NCBI GenBank assembly: GCA_019055375.1
Contig: JAHQIW010004469.1
Location: forward strand, 62,001-126,000
DNA length: 64,000 nucleotides
Source: Parelaphostrongylus tenuis
Taxonomy: Eukaryota > Nematoda > Chromadorea > Rhabditida > Metastrongylidae
Direction: 5' to 3'
A program made the position numbers and the translations under genes. Below the pieces are notes generated by a model that saw nothing but the letters and a program-made list of their open reading frames with translations, did no database searches and was not told where the DNA came from. Position 1 is the first letter of the stretch; every line of letters begins with the position of its first letter. Positions 34,470 to 45,932 of the stretch are shown piece after piece.

Positions 34470-36496
34470 CTATCGCGTGCAAGAGTAGCCCAGTGGGTCC
34501 TTCGCTCTAGGGATTCGCTGAGCATCATATCTTTCTTCTATCGCTTTCGTGAAGAAATCGGACCAACGGGTCAGTGGTCTTCCTTTAGAGCGCTTGACGT
34601 CCCGAGGAATCCAGTCGGTGACGGCTCTCGTCCATCGGTTGTCGTTGAAGCGCATCACGTGTCCGGCCCACCTGATTTTCGATATCCTGGCGTGTAGAAC
34701 GGCGTCTCTAATTTTCGATCGTTGACGTAGGTCGGAACTTCGGATCCTTTCTCTCATTTGCGAGATACGGGATGCTCCTAGCATCGACCTTTCGACTGCG
34801 CGTTCGATAACTCCAAGTGATCTTTCATCCTGCTTACGTAGCGACCAAGTTTCTGCTGCATACGTTAGGGTAGGGATAATTGTCGAGTCGAAAAGGTGGG
34901 CACGGAGTCGGATGTTCTTTGTCCTCTTCACTACATCTTCGATGCTCTTAAACGTTCCCCAAGCCGCTCGTTTCCTCCTGCTCAACTCTGGGGCTAGGTC
35001 GTTCATCATGTTGATTTCACGACCTAGATAGACGTAACTGGAGCATTCGGAGATTGTCGTTCCGTTGAGCGTGAATGGGGCATTAGAAACCCATCCGTTC
35101 CTCATGAACATTGTTTTCGTTAGTTCAGTTGGAGACCGATCTTTCCACAGGCGTTATCGAAATCAGTCAACATTCGTTCCGCTTGGCTGATGTTTGGTGT
35201 TATGAGAACGATATCGTCAGCAAAGCGAAGATGGTTTAATTGTCGACCGTCAATTTTCACTCCCATTTCTTCCCATTCTAATGTTCGCATGACGTTTTGT
35301 AGGGTGGCAGTGAATAGTTTTGGCGAAATTGTATCGTCCTTGTCGAACCCCTCGTCTTACGTCAATGGTGATATTGTTGTAGAATGGAGATATTTCTGGT
35401 CGTGAAATCTTTATAAAGCTCACGAAGGATCATTATGTACCGAGTAGGGACGCCCTGGTTATGCAGAGCCTCTATAACCGCTTCTGTTTCCACTGAATCA
35501 AAGGCTTTCTTCAGATCGATAAAAGTGAGACAGAGTGGTTGTTTGTACTCTCGCGAAACTTCAATGAGTCTTGTGATCGTGTGGATGTGGTCCATGGTAC
35601 TAAATCCTTTTCGGAACCCTGCTTGTTCGCATGGCTGTCCTTCGTCCAGTGTTCTGTCAATCCTGTTCAGGATGACTCGAAGTAAAGAGTTTATAGACAA
35701 CGGACAGCAAGCAGATTGGGCGATAATTGCCTATGTCGTGAAGGTCTCCCTTTTTGAACAACAATACGGTCTTGCTGGTTTTCCATTGAATAGGGACCTT
35801 GCATTCTGACAGGTAGCGAGTGAAGAGCCGAGCCAGGGTGTTGATGAGAACTGGCGGCAGGTTCTTCAGGTGTTCTGGTCTAATCCTGTCTGGACCGGGT
35901 GTTGTTCTGTTTTTCACCGACGATATAGCATGTCGGATTTCGGAAGGAAGGACCGGTGGAACGACATATTCGTCCTCTTTCAATTTATATGACGGTAAGA
36001 GAACATGGCTAGCGAAGAGATCCGAGTAGTATTGGTGGATGATTTTCTCCATAGCCCTTCTCGAAGCTGTAAGTGTCCCGTCAGGGTATCGGAGTACAAT
36101 CATCTTGGTCTTATAGTTGGCAAAGCCTCGCTGGGCTTTGCGAATGCTCTTCCCAGCTTCTGCAGCTTCTGCCATAACTGCTGCTCTTCTCTCTTTAAGG
36201 TCTTCTTTTATCGGTTCTCTGCATCGTTTCGCAAGTTCGGACGTAAGGTTTCGGTTGCCTGCAACTCGTACGATTCCACGTTGACGTATCAGCTCGAGTG
36301 TCTGCGGAGACAAGCGTCTCTTCGTGACCTCAGGACTCTCGGCTTTTATAGCGCTAACGTGAAGATATTCAACGAGTCGATCGTATTCTTCGTCGATGTT
36401 GTCGACAACGGTATCTCCCCAAGAGCCGACTAATGATTTGAATACATCCCAGTTTATGGCAGTTCTGGGACTTCGTTGTTTGAATTTAGCGACTCA
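34470..36496 (-). pseudogene. RTE reverse transcriptase and C-terminal region (broken)
   Basis: Continuing from the endonuclease, the frame 36496-35657 holds the RT N-terminus (PPVLPSEIRHAISSVKNRTT, PGPDRIRPEHLK, KGDLHDIGNYRPICLLSVVY). A one-base insertion near 35685 moves it to the next frame (GFRKGFSTMDHIHT, LTFIDLKKAFDSVE with the catalytic Asp), another insertion near 35395 and a third near 35335 lead to GVRQG, LRFADDIVLITP (FADD catalytic box, 35213-35224), and a TAA at about 35122 in LNLTKTMFM context. The last part, 35111-34470, is open: LGREINMMNDLAPELSRRKR, RTKNIRLRAHLFDSTIIP, KIRWAGHVMRFNDNRWTRAV and the end YSCTR. The lesions are single-base, so a very recent death or assembly error is possible. 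Confidence 0.88.
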
Positions 36497-37442
36497 CTCT
36501 CCTCTCCTCAAAAATCGGAACGTTGCGCGAAGGAGGTGATGGTCTGATCCCGTGTAGAACTTAGGAACAACAGCGACGTCGGTTAGGCAAAACCTTCGAT
36601 TTACTAAGATGTGATCTTTTCGTTATGGTACTCTCCATTGGGAGACTCTCACGTCCATCGCTGAGAAAGAGGTTTTGGATTTGCGAGTTGCCATGGATGG
36701 TTTGGGTCGTCATGATAAACTCAGATAGCCTCTCACCCTGTTCATTCCATTCTAGTCCGTGGGTCCCTATGTGACGTTCTTCAGACGTTCTTCTAGGTCC
36801 AATTTTTGCGTTAAAATCTCCGACAATGACCTTGAAGAATGTATGATCTTCTCTGAAGAATTTTTCGAGGTCCATATAGAAGGCTTCGACATCGTCTTCG
36901 TCATAGCTTGATGTTGGTGCGTAAGCAACGAAGATGGTCAAAGCCGGCATAGAACCACATCGTTTCAACCGTAATCGTCCGATACGAGTTGTTAGTTGTT
37001 CAAACGAATCAATGCTCACGGTCAAATTCGATTTGACGAGGACGCCAACGCCACCGACACCTCTGCGATCGCATGTTCCAAGGAACAGTTCTTCTCCGGT
37101 GTCATAGACAGCGTGAAAAGGATGGCGCCTTCTCGTCTCAGCCAGGCCAATGACGTCGTACCTTATTCTTCTTGCTTGAATCAATAGATCTTCTACAGCG
37201 GATTGGTGAGCAAGGGTTCTTGCGTTGTAGGTACAGATCGTCATTTTAGTCCGTTTCGATCTTGGCAGCCTAGTTCGACCCTGAGATTTTAGCAGCCTCT
37301 CAGTACTCGTCCCACCTGGCGCTGCCGTACCAGGGGCTCTTTCGGGATCAGGGGAATGAGGCCCATATTTGTTACTGTTTTTGGCATTTTTATACCCAAC
37401 GTATAGCTTGCCAGGCTCTAAGCGTGGGGGCTGGGTACTCAC
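36497..37442 (-). pseudogene. RTE endonuclease domain (broken)
   Basis: Endonuclease/exonuclease/phosphatase-family domain. Reading from 37442 down, an N-terminal Pro/Lys-rich leader is followed by ICTYNARTLAHQSAVEDLL (metal-binding Asn), VIGLAETRRRHPFH (catalytic Glu), and VGDFNAKIGPR at 36798-36821 (Asp/Asn pair). After about 36640 the frame shifts by one base and a TGA interrupts the alternative frame. In the shifted frame, VNRRFCLTDVAVVPKFYTGS and DHHLLRA (the SDH motif carrying the catalytic His, about 36530-36550) follow before another TGA at about 36495. All catalytic residues are thus present but not in one frame. The first possible start here is GTG at 37442; a true start may lie elsewhere. 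Confidence 0.85.
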
Positions 37443-37757
37443 GAGTAGCTTGCCAGTCTCTCTCGGAGGAGCGGGAGGAGCTTATTTGTTGGAGGCGACT
37501 CCTAACCGCCTCCCATGTACTTCCCAGCCGCTTGATTGCAGGCATTTGGCCGACTTGACTCGTAGAAATAGAGTTTTTGTCAAGTCGGCGCTGCAGAAGC
37601 AGGGAGCTCGTCCCCTGAATCCACTTGCGTCTCTGGGAAGCACACGGTCGCTTTTGGTTCGCGTTTTATTCCCCTATCCACCACCTGGGGACGCGCCGCG
37701 TGCCCTCGCGACTAACCGGGCGGGATCCCTCAAAGAGGGAGGTCCGTGGGATACAGG

Positions 37758-40700
37758 TGATAGTTAGAGCTATATAAGGAACTCTTTTAATACATGTATA
37801 AGTTTCCTTATGTTCTACTTTGGGTGCATACGTTTATTATATGGTTTCACTTCCTAAGAAATCTTTAGTCAGGTCATCATGCATAAAAATTCAAATATAG
37901 TATTTAGGTGGTAGCTCAAAGTGTTGTGGCACTTTTCCGCTACCATAAATGGACTCGTCATGTGTTTCTCTTTCATCATGTGAAAGGCTCAGCAATGGCC
38001 GTAGGCGAGTGCTTCTTGCTAATGGCGAGTATACAGGTCACCGTCAAGCAGGTAACCCGTGCTACGAATTCCTGACTCTGTAATAGTTGAAGGGTTACTC
38101 GTTTGTCATCTGTTTATTACTATTCATCGACGTAGAGCACACCTTTGTGTGAGTTTAAGATGTGGCTGTCTACATTTTCTCAACAAAAGGTTCTGGAAGT
38201 TCTAGCAGAAGAAGTATATCACAACGTATAGGAATTAATAGTCAAAAGTAAGAATACTTGAAATGAAAAAATCGATAGAGTGGGGAAAAAAGCCACACTT
38301 ATACTTACTTCTTATGTAGTGTGCCATTGTTCATATGGTTATGATTTTGCTTTTATGTTTTTATGTTCCCATTATTATCTTATTCATTATGATTGAGATA
38401 TCCATCCGGAGCTGTGAATATTTTCATGTTGGAACATGATAAATTCTCGAGATTCTAGAAATAAAAGAAAACGCGCAGAACTCTAATTTCTTTACAAACT
38501 TTTTGAAAAAGAGGTTTTTGTACTGAAAGACAAAAAGATGTCGATGTTTCAGATTATCAACATGGAACATAATTTCTTCACATTCAATCAAAATGAACGG
38601 GTGAATCGTAGTCAGTACAAAAACTATTTGATGCAATCCAGCTTCTTGGGGAAAGGTAAGTCACTACACCCAAGAACTCTATTCTGATATTTCTTCAGCT
38701 CTTTCCTGCATGTTCGTGATAATGGACAGAGACTCATTAAGGCATTACTAATTTATAATTTATCTATAGTAATGCACATTCATACATATTTTATTGAGAT
38801 AAATTGGACTCTTAATGAACTGAACTTCCTTTTATGGCGTTTCTTTTCAAATATTCTGTTTATTACTTACACCCGTCTACTATGCAAAGAGAATAAAGTT
38901 GTAAATAATTGCAATTTGGAACGGAATCTGTTTAGAAAGAGCAGGTTAGTTGTCGATCGTTATCACCTGTGTGATAAGTGTGTAAAAACTTCCTTTCTAA
39001 CGCAGAAGCTCAAACTGGAATCTAAACTTCGACGAGATTCCGTCACTAAAAAAGATTTTTTGTACATCTCATTAATTCTTTTGTAGTCTGCTGTTGTTTT
39101 TTTTTTAGAAAGGCTCGGTCTCTTTTTTCTTTCTTGAGAAAATTATCACATGTTCTGCAGTCAGATTAAATGAAAAGAGCGCAACATTGAATGTTTGGGA
39201 GAATCTTTATCGAATTACATATGTTGAACTTCTTCTGGAATTATTAAGGATAGTGAACAAATGAGAAATTCAACCGGTGGGGAAATTTCCTCAGGACTCA
39301 TGAATATCATGAGATGATCAATAGCTGTTAATTGCTTTTTGCTTTTTCCTTGTTTCATTTCCTTTCTGTCCCGTATTGCTCATGTTTTATATAAAAAGCG
39401 GTTTACGTATTTGAATACTTGATTTTGGTTCAATCTGGACTTTTGAGAAAAAAATGTAGACCTCCTCAGCTCAAAAGAACTTTCTGGAGGTCTTGGGACA
39501 AATCTCCATTGTATATCACCTCTAGCTAAGATTAGGCAGTGAATACTCGAGAATTATGAAAGCAATCCCCGTATGTCGATTATCTAATTGTTATATGCAT
39601 AAAAATTAATCATTTGATTCCTTATTACAAATAATTTTTTGATAACTATACAATTCATGACATTAAATTGACAAGCTGCATAGATTGAATAATATATTGA
39701 ATTAATTCCTTCAAAGATGATTTTTTTATTCTATGGAGAATTCCCTATTGCTAAAATGTCAGCTTTTAAAGGTGTTAGTTGATATTTGCATTAATAAAAT
39801 GTATTTACTAAAAGTTGCTGGGCGTAATGAAAAAATTATTAGTAGTGTTTCACTCTTTTTCATAAGCATGTTCATTAAAATTCTACTTAGGTAGTGCTCT
39901 ATGCAATCTGTCGGCTTCACAGCGTTTCTAATGACAGTCTAATCCCAATCTGTAACGGTTTCTAGACATCAGTGATAACAATAGAAGTCATACTCATAAA
40001 CGGTTGATGATCAGTCAGTGAACATTATTGATATTAGGGTTGTATGAGGTCCTTCATTCTCAAATGTCATAGTCATTTCATAGAAAAATCCTCTACGTTT
40101 CTTTTTTGCGATATTGGTCCCACTTGGAAAATCTAAATAGGAAGGGATTTGTTATAACGTTTGCGGCCGCATAGCTTCATCAAATCTCCGTCTCGAATTG
40201 ATGAATTCTGCAAGGCAATGCCGGCTATTCTGTATTCCGATTTTGAAAAGTGATTTATTCAGCTCGTACAACAATAGCCATCCATTTTCATATGACCACA
40301 AAATTGCATTGCCTCTATAAATCTACAACAAAAGAAGCGAAGAGCAAGGATAAAGAATCAAAAGAATAAAGCTTTTCGTTTTTGCTAATCCTCAGGGATA
40401 AGCGAGGACATTAGGGCACCAGTACTTTTTGTCTTCCTAAACCATTCTGCCTTCAATTTCTCGCTGTCGTGTGGATGGAGAGTTCGTTTGCCTGAGACGC
40501 TCAAACGAACTGATGACCACAAATGTGTTGCAAAGCATATCTGCCCACTACGCTACATGCACTATATTAAAAACGATATTACTCCGAAATGGCCTTGGAT
40601 ACCATAACATTTCGGGGCTTATTTGCAGCGTGTATTATTTTAAATTTCTCTAAGATAGCTGCCCTAAATCTGCTCGTAGGTTCTGTCATTACGATTCTGA

Positions 40701-42514
40701 TCTCCTACTTAATTTGTTTCAAATTGGCGCTTCTGAATGGAGCTTCTGTATGGATAGTCATGATGAGAATTGAAATCGGTTGCAGATCACAATTCAACAC
40801 AGAACGGCTACACAACCACCATGTGGCAATAAACCACTGATTAAGAACAAAAATAATGGACATCCTCTAGATAGCCAATAAATCAAACGCTTTTACTTCC
40901 AAATAGTATACCAAAATTGGTAGCAGTAATAGAGGTACAGTAGGATAGTATATTAATATAAAAAATATAGAATGGAAGGAAACATTTCTTTTATCTTGTA
41001 CTTCAGGTAAGGATGAAATTTCTATCTGATACTCCTCCATTTCCACGTACAATTTGCTAAATGTAATTTTTTAAGCGATTCGTTTTCTGGTTAAATACTT
41101 TCCCATAGCTGCAGGCTTTACACTAGAGAAGCGGATTCTAAAATATAGAAATGATTGTAGATGGGAAGTCGTCAACATCAAACTTCTTGCATATGTTGTT
41201 TTCAGAGAAGAAATTATCGTTGGAATTCTTGAAGATATTTCTTTTATCCAAAATCCTACTTAGTTTCTATACGCTATACAAATATATGTTCGTCGGAGAA
41301 ATTCTTTTCTCAAACTTCTTCAAATTTACACCAACTTTTATAGCATATTAATGCTGTCATCTTCAAAATTCCCGTTTTTAGTTTTATGATCGTTGTTGTT
41401 GTTACCACTGATGAGGTATCTGTGCAAAATCTCGTTAGATGATTATCTTCCAATGGCAGGGAAACAATTTCTCGAGCCAAAAAATCTCTTTTCAAACACA
41501 AACGCACAGCTTTAAATGTACGTAGGGTCACTTCTCTTCTGATAAACTTTTAGCAGAGAAAAGAGAAATCTTAAAAATTAGAGGCAAAATAAATAGTTAT
41601 TTCATTATTTAGTTACCTACTACTCCTTCACTGTCCTCTTATTTCAATTTTCACTTCTGTTAGTGTATTTTAGAATCTCTGAATTTTGACGAAGTACGCT
41701 CATAATCTCCCACCTTCAAGAAGTTGATAAATCAAATGACCGTTGGGGTTATTCTTTGAGGCTGTAGTATGTTTCGTTGAGCTCTTTGAGAGATTGTCAT
41801 TGAGATAACCAAGCTGCCAATAAATGAAATATCTATCTAAGTATGGAATCAATTTCTTCATTACCATAACCACCCTTTTTTCTTAACTTCAATCATTGGT
41901 TCACACAGACAAAAAATAGTTTAGATTCTGTGAACGGAGAGATTGTTTTTTTTTTCTCTAAACTATAACGAGGATTGGAAGGAAAAACTGAGTGGAGGTA
42001 AAAATAATCGACTTATCCTCTATGTTTCCTACGCTTAAACAACGACAAGCTCAATTCTTTTTAGCTTTTAAAATACATAACTTTTATAGTTTGAGCAATT
42101 TATCAATGTTTTGGTTGAAAAATTTAGCTTTATGAAAGAGAAAAAACCAAGAATAAATCGAGAGAAGCAGAATAAGTCGCGTTTTTGTCGTTGCAGTAGA
42201 AGAATAACTTGTGATCTCGACGTTGCCGCATAATTGTGCAGCTTTAATTGTGCTATATGAAAGCAGCTATCTATACATACTTGTGTCGTTCACATTTCAC
42301 TATCACACAGATTTTTTGTTTGTCTTTACGGAATCACTGCGTTCCACATGGGTAATTTATAGAAATCAGTTATAAAAGAGGAATTAACACAATGAAGAGG
42401 ATAATCAGTCGAGTAATCTTAGTCACTCAATCTGCCTAAAAAAGAAGAACTCACTTCTGCGTATGTGGCGTCAATGAACTAATTATCTGAAAGCTTCACT
42501 TACAAGGAAGTATA
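37758..42514. other. no supported gene; AT-rich DNA
   Basis: Nearly 5 kb with no exon series, RNA gene or repeat that I can define. Open frames such as 38772-39086 (+, 104 codons) and 40589-40840 (+) are of the length expected by chance in AT-rich DNA and show no domain. It may be part of the long intron separating the two receptor exon sets. Confidence 0.45.
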
Positions 42515-42640
42515 CCTAGGAGAATTGGGTGGTGAGCGAAAACACGGCCTCAGACGGAAATCGAGTCCGCATTTCATCCAACTGGGGACGCCGTGCTCTA
42601 CCATTAAACCACGGAGGCACATTTGCGCCACCACTCATTC
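42515..42640 (-). mobile_element. tRNA-like SINE, family 2 (reverse copy)
   Basis: On the - strand it reads as a tRNA-like head with gtttaatggtagagcacggc (A-box-like) and ggactcgatttccg (B-box-like), then the block gaggccgtgttttcgctcaccacccaattctcctagg. The same gaggccgtg(c/t)tttt.gctcaccactcaattctc block ends the units at 42.75-43.06 kb. The centre is expanded and cannot form a normal anticodon arm. Confidence 0.6.
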
Positions 42641-42755
42641 TTCAACATTTCTATGTTAGCTATCAGCCACCAACCTTTTAACACGTTTGGTCGGATATGC
42701 GATTTCGCATTATAATCCCAATTGAGCTGACAGCCATTGTAATAACTTATATTCA

Positions 42756-43063
42756 AAATTTCTACTATTTTAACTGCATTTTCAGCAATGTTATGCTGTT
42801 TCCATATACCTAAGAGAATTGAGTGGTGAGAAAGAACACGGCCTCAGACGGGAATCGAACCCGCGTTTCATCCATCCAGGAAGAATGAGTGGGGGTGCAA
42901 ATGTGTCTTAGTGGTGTAGTGGTAGAGCATGCGTCCTCGGTATGGATGAAACGCGGATTCGATTCCCGCCTGAGGCCGTGCTTTTGCTCACCACTCAATT
43001 CTCTTAGCTATATACGAAACATCATAACACTGCAGAAAAATGCAGTTAAAACAGTAGAAATTG
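42756..43063. mobile_element. inverted pair of family-2 tRNA-like SINEs (foldback)
   Basis: Arms 42756-42877 and 42943-43063 are inverted copies about 120 bp long, separated by about 65 bp, so the whole could form a long hairpin. The right arm, read forward with its upstream part (42904-42978), has an acceptor-stem-like pair (gtcttag/ctgaggc, all seven pairs if G-T is allowed), A-box-like gtggtgtagtggtagagcat and B box ggattcgattcc. The stretch between contains atggatgaaacgcgg rather than an anticodon arm. The right arm ends in the hairpin ctgcagaaaaatgcag (43030-43045). I read this as a head-to-head SINE dimer derived from a glycine-like tRNA; the tRNA parent is a guess. Confidence 0.65.
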
Positions 43064-43109
43064 CGGGTATTGAGAGGAAGTGCTGAATTACTAGACTATC
43101 TTTTCCACA

Positions 43110-43365
43110 TGTTGCTGTTTGAGTACGACCTCAACGATTCGATTCATCATCGGTTAGAACTGACTCCCGAGAGAACTGACTTCGAAAAGTATCGAAAGAC
43201 GACGGGTTCTGTCCGGCTGACGAGTCTGTAAAGACGAAACACGTGTATCGGGCTGTACAAGAGCCCTTACCAGACCACATGACAAGTTGGCTCAAATAAC
43301 AATGAAAGGATTTATTGAAATTTGAGCGTGATCTTGATAAAAGCACTCGAAGGAAAGGTAAAACA
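43110..43365 (+). repeat. tggctcaaataa-family repeat, best copy
   Basis: Shows the full set of blocks: gaaaagtatcgaaagacgac, gggttctgtccggctgacga, cgaaacacgtgtatcgggct, gagcccttaccagaccacat, gttggctcaaataacaatga, attgaaatttgagcgtg and gcactcgaaggaaaggt. It is the longest match to the copies at 10.6 and 27.2 kb. No coding capacity was seen. Confidence 0.6.
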
Positions 43366-44439
43366 TCATAGGTTAGTTCTGTTCCTATGGTTATAAGCTG
43401 TTATATAATTAGCGGTTCGAAGAAAAAGTTGAATTGCACATTGGAAATTGTGTAACGTGAATTAATTGTAAATTAAGTGCTGCGAATTCAAATAGTTTTT
43501 TGTCAAATTAGGCAATGTGCGAAATTGACTTTATTATTGATTTGTCGACTAAGCTTGTTACTTTTACTTTTTATGTGGTGTTTCTTATTTACATCTGGTT
43601 TCCATGACACTGACTGATTTCAAGCTTATCATTATTTCGAGTAATTGAACCCTTTTGTGAAGAAAAAACACTAGATTCTCAATTTGAAAGCGATATGGCA
43701 CACTGGTCTATCTATTTTGGTAGTAGGATATCGTCAATATATTTCAAGTATATTTGGATTTGTGAAGTTGAGCGTCTCTGCTTTTCAAAAAGGTGACAAA
43801 TAACTTTTTCAAAAAAAAAAAACCTTAGAAATTGCAGGACAACTGACCTAACGATTTTATGTCAAGGACTACCTTGTTACTTTTGAAAAATAAGACGTTG
43901 ATTGAAATATTCGACTCTGTGTGTACAAATTTCTCCAAGTGGTTTTATATACATGGTCTTGGTGTTGAAGAAATGAGTGCACAATGTGGGAATGATGATA
44001 ATAGAAGAAGTCGACGAGATCAGAAAAGATTGCAGCCGAAGTTGTCACTTCCAGTGGATAAAATTCCCCACTCCTTTTGAGTGTTAGTGTTGGAGAAAAC
44101 GTGCAGAATGGACATTATGGGACAAAGAGGGCCAAAAAGTCTGTCGTCAAGCAACCAGAATAGTTATAGCGTATGTAGACGATTTTTTCTCTGTGTCTCT
44201 GGAAAGTTGCATATGTAATTGAAAATTGGCTATAATATAAGGATAATGAAGTATCAAGAAACCTTGAGTCGTTGCTTGTTTTTTCAAAATGCCTTGCTTA
44301 TCTTTTGTCCTCTTCAAGACAATTATGAATTGAGAGACGATAAGCCGATTACTAAAAAAGGTTGACGAGCGCTACATGATAGTAAAAGTTTGTATGAGAT
44401 CAGAGACTATTTAAGTTTCATGTTAACCGATCATAGCAA
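43366..44439. other. no supported gene
   Basis: AT-rich DNA, one short poly-A run near 43810. A + strand frame at 43859-44080 is open but has no recognisable domain or splice support. Confidence 0.45.
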
Positions 44440-45720
44440 CACCTGTATCACCTGCCGTCCCGTTGACCGCTGAGTGATTCGATTGTGCGTCACTGATCCT
44501 TCCATTTTTACCTGTCACGTGGAAGAATAGCATTAGTTTGTTCTCGTTGATGCAGGGACTCGGTAAGCATCATACCTTCTTTCTAGTCTTGTCGTGAATC
44601 CCCTCAGGTCGGTGGACTTTCTATTGTCTGCCTGGCATCTCGACAAATTCACTCAGTAACAGCTTTTCTCCAACAGTTCTCGCATTACGCATCCGACCCA
44701 GCCAATCTTCGATAATCGCAAAACCCGAATATCATCAAACCTCGGCAACGAGAACAATATTTCTCTCTGTTATTGCTGAAACGGAGTTGGCCTGTAATAT
44801 GTGTTGGGATAACGTTTCGATGTATTTGACTTCCTTGGAACAAGAACATGTTTGCCCTGAGACGATGTTCCACAGGTGGTCGTTCTCACAAGTAAATATT
44901 TTCAAGCCTACCTCAACTCTGCTCTGTGGTATAGAAAATATCGACTGCTGCCGCCAAGTCTAATAAAACTTGAATTTTACGACTTCACACTATGTGCCTG
45001 TTAATTCAAGACCGAATGCTATAGAATGTATTGTCACCAAAAACAGATCATTCTGATCAGCTATTTGACTGATTGGAATGCAGACAACTTATCCTTTCCA
45101 GCCTATGAAGAAGGCGAACTGCCGAAACGTCATCTGTTTGATGAAGATTGGTGTAACACCTCGTGTTTGCCTTCAAGAAAAAAATTAGGAATTATTGAAG
45201 TATGCCGAGGTTAATACATAGTCGGTCTTGGGAATTTTGATTAGCAACAATCGGTGAACACCCATCCTGTATAGGATGGTGCCGTCGAATGGGATTTCTT
45301 TCGAGCGGTACTCCACCACACTAGATTGAATTGATGCTACAGCGAACATCGACATCACTAAAACAACAACCTCTGAATCATCCACTCGGATCAGTACGGT
45401 TCTGAATAAGGCAAGAACATCAAAACGTTTATATCAATCGTGTCATCTCAATAAAAGTACTGATTTTCGATAACAAGACGTGTAGAATGGCGTCCATGAT
45501 TTTTTTTTTTCGTTCACGCAGTTAAAACTTTTCAATGATTCTCACATTTGTGAGATGCGAGATCGTTTTATCAACTACGTTACGACACTGCACATTCGGT
45601 GACACCAAAAGGTCCTTAGTCCTGCCTACGTAATGACGCAAGTGTAAGAGGCAGGGTACGAAGCTGAGTGTTCTTTGTTCTCTTCACTACATCCTCGATG
45701 CTCTTGAATGCTCCGCTCTA
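44440..45720 (-). mobile_element. RTE-type 3' fragment, split by an insertion
   Basis: 44440-44715 aligns with 34397-34690 of the main RTE copy (cacctgtatcacctgccgtcccgtt end, then the C-terminal coding region in degraded form). The alignment resumes at about 45474 (gacgtgtagaatggcgtcc against gcgtgtagaacggcgtctc) and continues to about 45720 (ctacatcctcgatgctcttgaatg). It is older and more diverged than the 34-kb copy, with many stops. About 750 bp of unrelated DNA lies between the two halves. Confidence 0.8.
44716..45465. other. ~750-bp insertion within the RTE fragment
   Basis: Begins and ends next to the direct repeat ttcgataa (44708-44715 and 45466-45473), exactly where the RTE alignment breaks, so it looks like a transposon insertion with an 8-bp target duplication. 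An 8-bp duplication is usual for hAT-type DNA elements, but I see no terminal inverted repeats or transposase. The interior contains a short + strand frame with a readable stretch (NLSFPAYEEGELPKRHLFDE, about 45080-45140) which I cannot assign. Confidence 0.45.
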
Positions 45721-45864
45721 CTCGAATATGCGATATTCAATTGAAATTAAGTTTTTGAGAAATCATATGAGTATATGGGAACGGTGGGAAATCCTTTTAT
45801 TGTTTAATTTATGTTAATCTATCGGATGAAACGAAAAATAAAGCTAATTTATTGGTTTCCATAC

Positions 45865-45932
45865 ATATGTATGGATACATGTATGTACATATACACGTAT
45901 ATATATATATATATATACATATATATGCATTT
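45865..45932. repeat. TA-rich microsatellite
   Basis: A catatgtatggatacatgta lead-in and then an uninterrupted TATA run. Confidence 0.95.

Larger units (their letters stand above)
34397..37757 (-). mobile_element. RTE-type non-LTR retrotransposon, nearly full length, inactivated
   Basis: On the - strand it runs 5' to 3': a GC-rich 5' region (37757-37445), an apurinic-like endonuclease, a reverse transcriptase with its FADD box, a conserved C-terminal region, and a 3' end finishing in repeats of acaggtgat. The order (endonuclease then RT in one long reading frame, about 3.3 kb, no poly-A tail but a short-repeat 3' end) is that of the RTE clade, which is very common in hookworms. At least four one-base insertions and two stop codons break the frame. 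The 5' edge carries another acaggtgat copy at 37753, which may reflect the target or a former tandem neighbour. Confidence 0.9.

Noticed and set aside
42899..42985. Candidate tRNA gene (A-box and B-box matches, acceptor-like pairing)
   Set aside because: The region where an anticodon arm should be is expanded and shared with other dispersed copies, and the unit lies in an inverted repeat; it is SINE-derived.
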